A DNA stretch of 64,000 bases from Hemileia vastatrix (taxonomy: Eukaryota > Basidiomycota > Pucciniomycetes > Pucciniales > Zaghouaniaceae), in contig JASXTE010000007.1 of NCBI GenBank assembly GCA_030280995.1, positions 14,065,501 to 14,129,500 of the forward strand, read 5' to 3'. Made by a program: the position numbers and the translations under genes. Shown here one piece after another: positions 57,999 through 64,000 of the stretch. Positions within the stretch are counted from its first letter, which is position 1; each line of letters begins with the position of its first letter. Under the pieces are notes generated by a model. The model was not told the origin of the DNA. It was given only the letters and a program-made list of their open reading frames with translations, and searched no databases.

Positions 57999-58721
57999 TG
58001 TCAGCTAGGCTACTAGAGTTACACAGTAAATAATTAATTATTTGCTAGAGTAGAGATATGCTATACCTCCCATTTAATTAGTTATACTTACTTTATAAAT
58101 TACTTATACAATTTTAATTAATTAATAAGTAAAAATAAGTAAAGATATTATTCTATTGTTTCCTCATATTTTTATTCTTTGACAGTGTCCACATGACAGC
58201 TGAAAAGAAAACTAAAAAAATATTAAATATTAAAAAAAAAATTATTTTTACTTTGACATTTACAGAAATTTAAAATAAATCAAATAAAATGGACATATAC
58301 AGATAAAGACTGTATATGGGTACATTCTTTATAGAACAACTTTCAATATTTGAAATGTCTAATTGTGGAATTGTTCTTTCTCTGATATTCATATATATAG
58401 CATTTTAATTATGTATTTTCTCTTCTTTTTGCCTATATAAGGCCTCAAAATCTGGCTGTTTTCATTCATTCCATTCTTACTTTACAAATTTATTATATAT
58501 ACACAAATCACATCTATTACTACTGTTACTACCTTAGTATTTACATCTTTGTACTGCTAAGCTTTTAAAGTAATAATAATAATAATAGTTCTTTACCTTT
58601 TCATCGAGTATTAAATTATAAAAGAAAAATTACATACCTCTTTTGAAATCTTGAGTTTTCCTCACCTTTCATTGCCGTTGGACCACTGTAAAATCTTCTA
58701 AACCAAAAGCACCCCTTGACA
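57999..58721 (+). repeat. G 3' LTR (B family)
   Basis: Preceded by AGAGTGAGGGAG, it starts TGTCAGCTAGGCTACTAG and ends AAGCACCCCTTGACA, 723 bp. This is a diverged reverse-orientation match to the B LTR. TATA region CCTATATAAGGCC near 58433-58445. Confidence 0.82.
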
Positions 58722-59139
58722 TTATGTCCCACTCTACAATATCTCTAACTTGTGCATGGATATCACCATCAGGGAATCCTTACTTGGTGCATAGTGCTTT
58801 AAATTTTTTTTGTCATGGTGATAAAAAATTTCTCAACTTTTTTTTCCACACTATTGAAAAAAAAAAAAAAAAATTATACCTAACTCACCTAAAATATACC
58901 CAACCATAAACCCATTAGGGGCGTATCAAGGTTAGAAATTTGTAATTATTTAAAAGATATGACACAACACAAAAAGAAAGTCACAAACTTGACATTTATT
59001 CTTAGTAAAAAGGTGTTTTGCGGTATATTTTCAAAGATAATTATGGTTGATTTGGTGGAAAAAACAGGTATGTTGAAACAGAAGATTTCTAACTTTGATA
59101 CCCCCTATTGAATATATTTCACCTTGAGCGTAGTGTACC
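58722..59139. other. Unassigned flank with A17 tract
   Basis: Sequence between G's LTR and the copia element. No coding motif recognised. A 17-base A run lies at 58857-58873; it could be the tail of a retroposed sequence, but nothing upstream of it is recognisable. Confidence 0.4.
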
Positions 59140-59576
59140 TGTGAAAATTAATAGTTTATTTATTTATATCATACTTTTAATATCATTCCAACATATGACT
59201 ATTGTTACGTTGTGTGATCTCATCTAGTAGAACATATATATATGTCACTGCATATTGATATATCTCTGTACGCGTGTTGTTAAATCATATTCTATATACA
59301 TGTTGAGTGAGATCTATTATCTATATAGTGAGCACCCTGTCTGTGGGTAGTTCTTTGTCTTTTGCTATTTTTCTTTCTCGCTCAATATATTTTATATTTT
59401 GCCTTTCAGGTATTAGCGGCAGAGACCCTCTCACTATTTGAGACACGAGCGACATTAACTAATAAGTCATTATTATTTACATTTATAAGGTATTAGCGGC
59501 AGAGACCCTCTCACTATTTGAGACACGAGCAACGTTAACTAATAAGTCGTTATTATTTACATTTATAAGGCTTTTA
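59140..59576 (+). repeat. Copia 5' LTR with an 80-bp tandem duplication
   Basis: TGTGAAAATTAATAG...AAGGCTTTTA, 437 bp. It is 80 bp longer than the 3' LTR because the unit starting TATTAGCGGCAGAGACC occurs twice here (59411-59490, 59491-59570) and once in the 3' LTR. Confidence 0.92.
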
Positions 59577-59590
59577 GGTTATGGGCCCAG
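59577..59590 (+). promoter_or_regulatory. Copia primer-binding site (initiator tRNA-Met half)
   Basis: GGTTATGGGCCCAG directly follows the 5' LTR. Its complement CTGGGCCCATAACC is the anticodon stem-loop sequence of eukaryotic initiator tRNA-Met. Drosophila copia is known to prime from a 5'-half of this tRNA, so the same mechanism is inferred. Confidence 0.8.
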
Positions 59591-59601
59591 GCCTTCCTTA
59601 A

Positions 59602-62600
59602 ATGTCAACAAGTGAAAATTTTAATATACCGTCATCAGCTTGTTCTACCAATTCAACCAAAACTATATTACCTCAATCTACATCCACAATGGAAAACCAA
59701 GATCCTAATACTGATTCTGCTCGCAATATTCCTATTCTGTCTTCGGACAATTTTCATGAATGGAAACTGCGAATGCTTGCCTTATTAACTCGACATAAAT
59801 TGAAGGCACTTTTTTTAGGCAAAGAGCCACGACCAGATGATAATGCTCCTCAAACTGCTAAAGATGATTTTCAATCCAAAGTTGATAAAGCTACCGACAT
59901 CATAATCTCAAAAATCGATGCAGGAAACCTTGCCACATTTGTCACTGAACAAGATATGGATAGTCCGTGGTTAATCTGGTTGAAATTAACAAATCAATAT
60001 GCCTCCAATGATGCATCTAACAGAGCATCATTTTTTACTCGATATCATGATGTAAAATGCCATGAAAAAGGACTCAAAACATTTGTCAATGATCTCAGAA
60101 CAAGAATTAATGAATTAGGAGCTGTTGGGGTGTCTGTTGATAATGAAGTTGAAGCACATCAAATTTTGCGACTTCTTCCAGATTCTTATCAAACTCACAA
60201 GGCGCTAATTTTTCATTCATCAGAAGTGTCTCATCAAACTCTCTCTGTTCATAATGTTCTTTCTCGACTTGCGCGTCTTGCTATTGAAGTTGAACCCGAT
60301 ACAGCTGATAATTCTGCTTTTATCTCAGCAAAACAATCTGACAAACCCGAAAAGCCAAAATGGCCTGTGTGTCGAAATGGGAAACATAACCCCAAGACAA
60401 AGCACAGTGAGGAAAACTGCTTCGAGCTTCATCCGGAAAAGCGAAAGAGTCGTGCTGTTTCTCAAAACTCTGCATCAACAGATTTGGAAATCCATGCTAG
60501 CATTAGTTGTGGTCCTACAAAAATCTTTAAAGCCAGTAATGGTAATTTAAATAAAAACAATCTCATTATATTTGATAGTGGTGCAACAGTGCATATGTTT
60601 AAAAATCGCAACAATTTCAAAAACTATGTTCCTGGTAAAAAACCCATAAAGCTTGGTGATGGTTCCATCATCTACAGTCAAGGATCAGGTTCAGTCAACT
60701 TGATAACTCCAAGAGAGGCGATTACACTCACCAATTGTCTTCATGTGCTGCGTATAAGTCAAAATCTGATTGGGATTGGCCCTTTTATTAGGCTCAGCTG
60801 TACTCAAACTACGCTTCCCAATGGAAGGGTTATCATTGCGAAGGATGAAGAAACAATACTAGATGGAAAATGGGACCCTGACGAGGGACTAGTTGTACTA
60901 GATGCCAAAATCGGTGAGTCTTTCATTACCTCTATTAATTGTTTTCTTTCTAATAATTCTAAATCACTCTGGCACTACAGGCTCGGTCACTCAAATGAAG
61001 AATATCTAAATAAGATAGAATCAAAACTAGACTTATCTTTTCTTAACGATCTATCTACATGTGAACCCTGCATTAATGCAAAACATCATCGACTTCCTTT
61101 TTCCGGCACTCTGCCTCGAGGAACGAGATTTTTAGAATATGTTCACATGGACTTAAGTGGAAAAATCGACCCTCCATCGAAAGGAGGAGCACTCTATTAT
61201 TTTAAAATCACAGATTCATACACTTCTTTCCGCTTTGTATTTACTTTATCATCTAAATCAGATACTTTTAGCACTTTTGTTCAATTTAAAAATGAAATAG
61301 AAAATTCCTCTCTAAACAAAATTGCAAACATTGTCTGTGATAATGGTACAGAATTCATTAATAAACAATTCAAAGATTTTACGACTGAAAATGGCATAAA
61401 ATTCATAACAACTTCGCCATACACTCCTCAACAGAACCCAATTGCTGAACGAGGAAATAGAATCACTACTGAAATGGCGAAAGCACTTCTTTACCACTCA
61501 AAAATGCCGCTCAGTTTTTGGGGAGAAGCAGTGAATACTGCAGTGTATATTGAAAATCGACTTCCCTCATCTTCCATCAATTTTAAAAGTCCATATGAAA
61601 TGAGATACGATAAGATTCCAAAACTTAAACACTTGCGTGTTTTTGGTTGTACAGCTTATGCTTTAATTGACAAAAGCTTGAGAAAAGGAAAATTTTCGCC
61701 CAATTCAATCAAGTGTTGCTTTCTTGGTTACTCTGAGCATACAAGTTCCTATTGATTACTTAGACTGGACAATAATAAAATAATTTATTCTCATAATGTT
61801 GTTTTTGACGAATCAAACTTTCCATTCTCAAATGTCAAAAACATCCAATCAACCCTAGTTGAGAGTTTCGCCGATATTGACGTTTTACAATTTCCAGATG
61901 AGGTGAACATGGATTCAGATGATAATTCTCAGTGTGATTCAGTCCCTAATTCCACAGACAATTGCGATTTATCTGAAACTCCGAATGCTTCAAATAAATT
62001 TTGGGAATACAAGTTAACTCCAGATGTTGCGCCTAAAGATGTTAGCTCTGCAATTGATCCTAGAAACATTGTTGAAGGCAGAAGAATTCGCACTCAGAGA
62101 ATGCTTAATTCAGCTTCACTGATAAATAAATATTTTTGTCTGACTTCTGCGTTCTCATCACATTCAATTCATGACTCAACATTGAACTCCATCTTCTCAG
62201 ACCCTCTCACATATTATGAAGCTGTAAATAGAGCTGATGGCAATCACTGGATGATTGCTATTGACAAAGAGTTGAAAATGATTGAGGATCAGAAGGTTTG
62301 GGAAATTATTGAACGGCCATCAGATGTTGATGTAATTGGATCAATTTGGGTTTTCAAGATAAAACGAGATGTCAATGGAAACATAAGTAAATATAAAGCG
62401 CGTCTTTGTGCAAGGGGTTGCTCACAAAAATCTGGTGTCAACTATTTTGAAACATTTGCACCTACAGGGAGATTGACAACTCTTCGCGTCTTAATTAGTT
62501 TGGCAAATAGTGAAGACTGGGAATTCATACAAATGGATGTTAAAGGCGCATTTCTATATGGAAAACCTGATGAAGATGTCTATATGAATTTTCCATTGGG

Positions 62601-63245
62601 AATGACAAAACCAGCTAATTTTAAAAATCCTGTTCTTCTTTTGAAACGTTCTTTATATGGTTTAAAACAAGCTTCTCGTTGTTGGTATAATGAATTACTT
62701 AATTTCTTCTACACAATCAATTTTTACCCTTCGGCAGCCGATCCTTGTCTATTTATTCATGAAAGTGATTCTAACCCTTGTTATGTACATGTGCACGTTG
62801 ATGATCTATCAATTTTTGGAAAACAATCAATGGAACTGCCATCAGTTGGAGATGTAAGAAGCAGCCTACGGTAGCATTGAGTACATCAGAAGCAGAAAGC
62901 AAAGCAACTGTGGATGCCGCACAAGAAGCTATTTGGATGCAAACACTTCTAGTTGATCTTGGTTACAATCATAAAACTTCTTCAAAACTTTTTTCAGACA
63001 ATCAAGGCAGTATTGCTCTTTGCAAAAATCCGGTATTTCATGCTCAAACTAAACATATAGAAATTCAATTTCACTGGATCAGAGAGCAAATTATGGCCGG
63101 CAAAATTGATCTACAATACACTCCAACATCTGATATGATTGCCGACATATTCACAAAATCACTCAGTAAAGAAAAATTCATTAAGTTTTCGACTGAAATT
63201 GGCTTGAAGAATATGATTGACAACAAGGAGGAGTGTGAAAATTAA
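59602..63245 (+). pseudogene. Copia Gag-Pol, nonsense codon and internal deletion
   Basis: ATG 12 nt after the primer site. Gag with NFHEWKLRMLALL (residue ~50), Cys/His segment CRNGKHNPKTKHSEENC (~258), protease FDSGATVHMF (~323), pre-integrase HYRLGHSNEEY (~460), integrase HMDLSG, CDNGTEF, IAERGN (~515-615). TGA at 61753-61755 interrupts an otherwise continuous frame; CGA would be expected. RT follows (KARLCARGCSQ, QMDVKGAFLYG, SLYGLKQASRCWY, VHVDDLSIFG). Just after VDD the frame jumps, near 62820-62850, into the RNase H start (CKKQPTVALSTSEAES, then SDNQGSIALCKNP and ADIFTKSL) in another frame. About 200 residues between RT and RNase H appear to be missing. The stop lies inside the 3' LTR. 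Confidence 0.9.
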
Positions 63246-63590
63246 TAGTTTATTTATTTAAATCATACTTTTAATATCATTCCAACATATGACTATTGTT
63301 ACGTTGTGTGATCTCATCTAGTAGAACATATATATATGTCACTGCATATTGATATATCTCTGTACGCGTGTTGTTGAATCATATTCTATATACATGTTGA
63401 GTGAGATCTATTATCTATATAGTGAGCACCCTGTCTGTGGGTAGTTCTTCGTCTTTTGCTATTTTTCTTTCTCGCTCAATATATTTTATATTTTGCCTTT
63501 CAGGTATTAGCGGCAGAGACCCTCTCACTATTTGAGACACAAGCGACGTTAACTAATAAGTCGTTATTATTTACATTTATAAGGCTTTTA
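63234..63590 (+). repeat. Copia 3' LTR
   Basis: 357 bp, single copy of the 80-bp unit, otherwise nearly identical to the 5' LTR, with few substitutions seen. Confidence 0.92.
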
Positions 63591-64000
63591 GTACCCATCT
63601 TGGTAATTAGATACGTACTCAGTCTTTGAACCCAAACTGTTGGGGATTCTCCTTGGTCTCCACCTCTTCATGGCCAACCCATTACATCATTACATGAATT
63701 CCCTCATAGTGCTAATTGACTAACAATCAACCATCAAAGCCCTTTCTACTACGCCTCTTTCCACTTTGAACACCGTGCCATCATTGAAGTTACATCCTTC
63801 CTCCTCAGTCGTAACCCAACCCTTCAACTGCTCCTCCAGTGATGCCCAGGACACACAGGCATTGTAGGGAACAAAATTGTCGACATCCTGGCTAACAACT
63901 CCCATCCTTTTGCACCCTACGCCTTATTCTTTATCCACTTCCTGCCCCCTCGATATCAGGTCACACTCCCGCTCCCTTCTCCTCAATTTCCACAACCATG
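63591..64000 (+). pseudogene. LINE (non-LTR) RNase H domain remnant
   Basis: In one plus-strand frame from about 63770: HFEHRAIIEVTSFLLSRNP, LQLLLQ, a TGA at 63839-63841, then CPGHTGIVGNKIVDILANN and further to the window end. PGHxGIxGNxxxDxLA is the characteristic end of retroelement RNase H; the stop stands where W is usual (WxPGH). In another frame near 63727, QSTIKALSTT resembles the DNxxxIxAL motif, with a stop in place of N. Base composition is clearly less AT-rich than the gypsy regions. Probably a Tad-like LINE, broken by several mutations. Confidence 0.65.

Larger units (their letters stand above)
32008..58721 (+). mobile_element. Element G: decayed Ty3/gypsy, B family, plus strand
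   Basis: The oldest host of the right-hand nest. Pieces: 32008-33023, 34113-34593, 54080-57965 and 3' LTR 57999-58721. The 5' LTR, leader and accessory exons are missing. Sequence follows B, with many stops and frameshifts. It was invaded by an unidentified 1.09-kb element and by F, which later became a solo LTR and received E, which received D. Confidence 0.85.
59140..63590 (+). mobile_element. Ty1/copia element with internal deletion
   Basis: LTRs 59140-59576 and 63234-63590, target duplication GTACC (59135-59139, 63591-63595; equally TACC with one more LTR base), half-tRNA primer-binding site, Gag-Pol in copia order (protease, integrase, RT, RNase H) and polypurine tract AAGGAGGAG (63225-63233). 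4451 bp. A nonsense codon and an internal deletion between RT and RNase H make it non-autonomous. Confidence 0.92.

Overview
The window is a dense pile of nested LTR retrotransposons in strongly AT-rich DNA. I see no host gene, tRNA, rRNA or CRISPR array. The reverse transcriptase and integrase sequences (RT block around YIDDIIxFS, integrase block ending in a chromodomain) resemble what I remember of Ty3/gypsy chromoviruses from rust fungi, and the introns have fungal form (52-64 nt, GTAAGT donor, CTRAY-like branch site). A large, repeat-bloated basidiomycete genome, most likely a rust (Pucciniales), is my inference; I ran no search.

Layout. 1-2509: unassigned AT-rich DNA and two LTR remnants. 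2510-7175: element H (minus strand, gag and 5' LTR only), carrying a solo LTR. 7176-30233: element A (plus strand, E family), interrupted by C (8681-27093, minus), whose left LTR is interrupted by B (10053-18816, minus). B is structurally complete, with a 2007-codon open gag-pol and 822-bp LTRs in which I found one difference. 30234-32007: LTR and leader fragments of two more elements. 32008-58721: element G (plus strand, B family, heavily decayed), interrupted by an unidentified 1.09-kb insertion and by solo LTR F (C family). F is interrupted by E (35222-53207, minus), and E by D (40564-49408, minus). 58722-59139: unassigned. 59140-63590: a Ty1/copia element with an internal deletion. 63591-64000: remnant of a LINE RNase H domain. 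Target-site duplications (5 bp) were read for B, C, D, E, F, the solo LTR in H, and copia, so insertion order is firm: B after C after A; D after E after F after G.

Main discovery. In four different gypsy families (B, C, D, E; also decayed copy H) the first ~650 nt of the long gag-pol frame hold two short, canonical fungal introns. Removing intron 1 joins the gag-pol start codon to a second, overlapping +1 frame. That frame encodes a conserved 159-205 residue protein: coiled coil, a tryptophan motif of the KWxWDW type, a basic tail and a terminal Pro-Trp. Removing intron 2 places a stop codon exactly on the exon junction in all four families and shuts off gag-pol. So unspliced RNA would give Gag-Pol and spliced RNA a small accessory protein, as in complex retroviruses. 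Exon 2 is open in both frames, i.e. dual-coding.

The leader of B also holds about ten copies of a motif that folds as a small bulged hairpin, a candidate packaging or protein-binding array. The copia element has a primer-binding site matching the anticodon arm of initiator tRNA-Met, the half-tRNA priming known for Drosophila copia.
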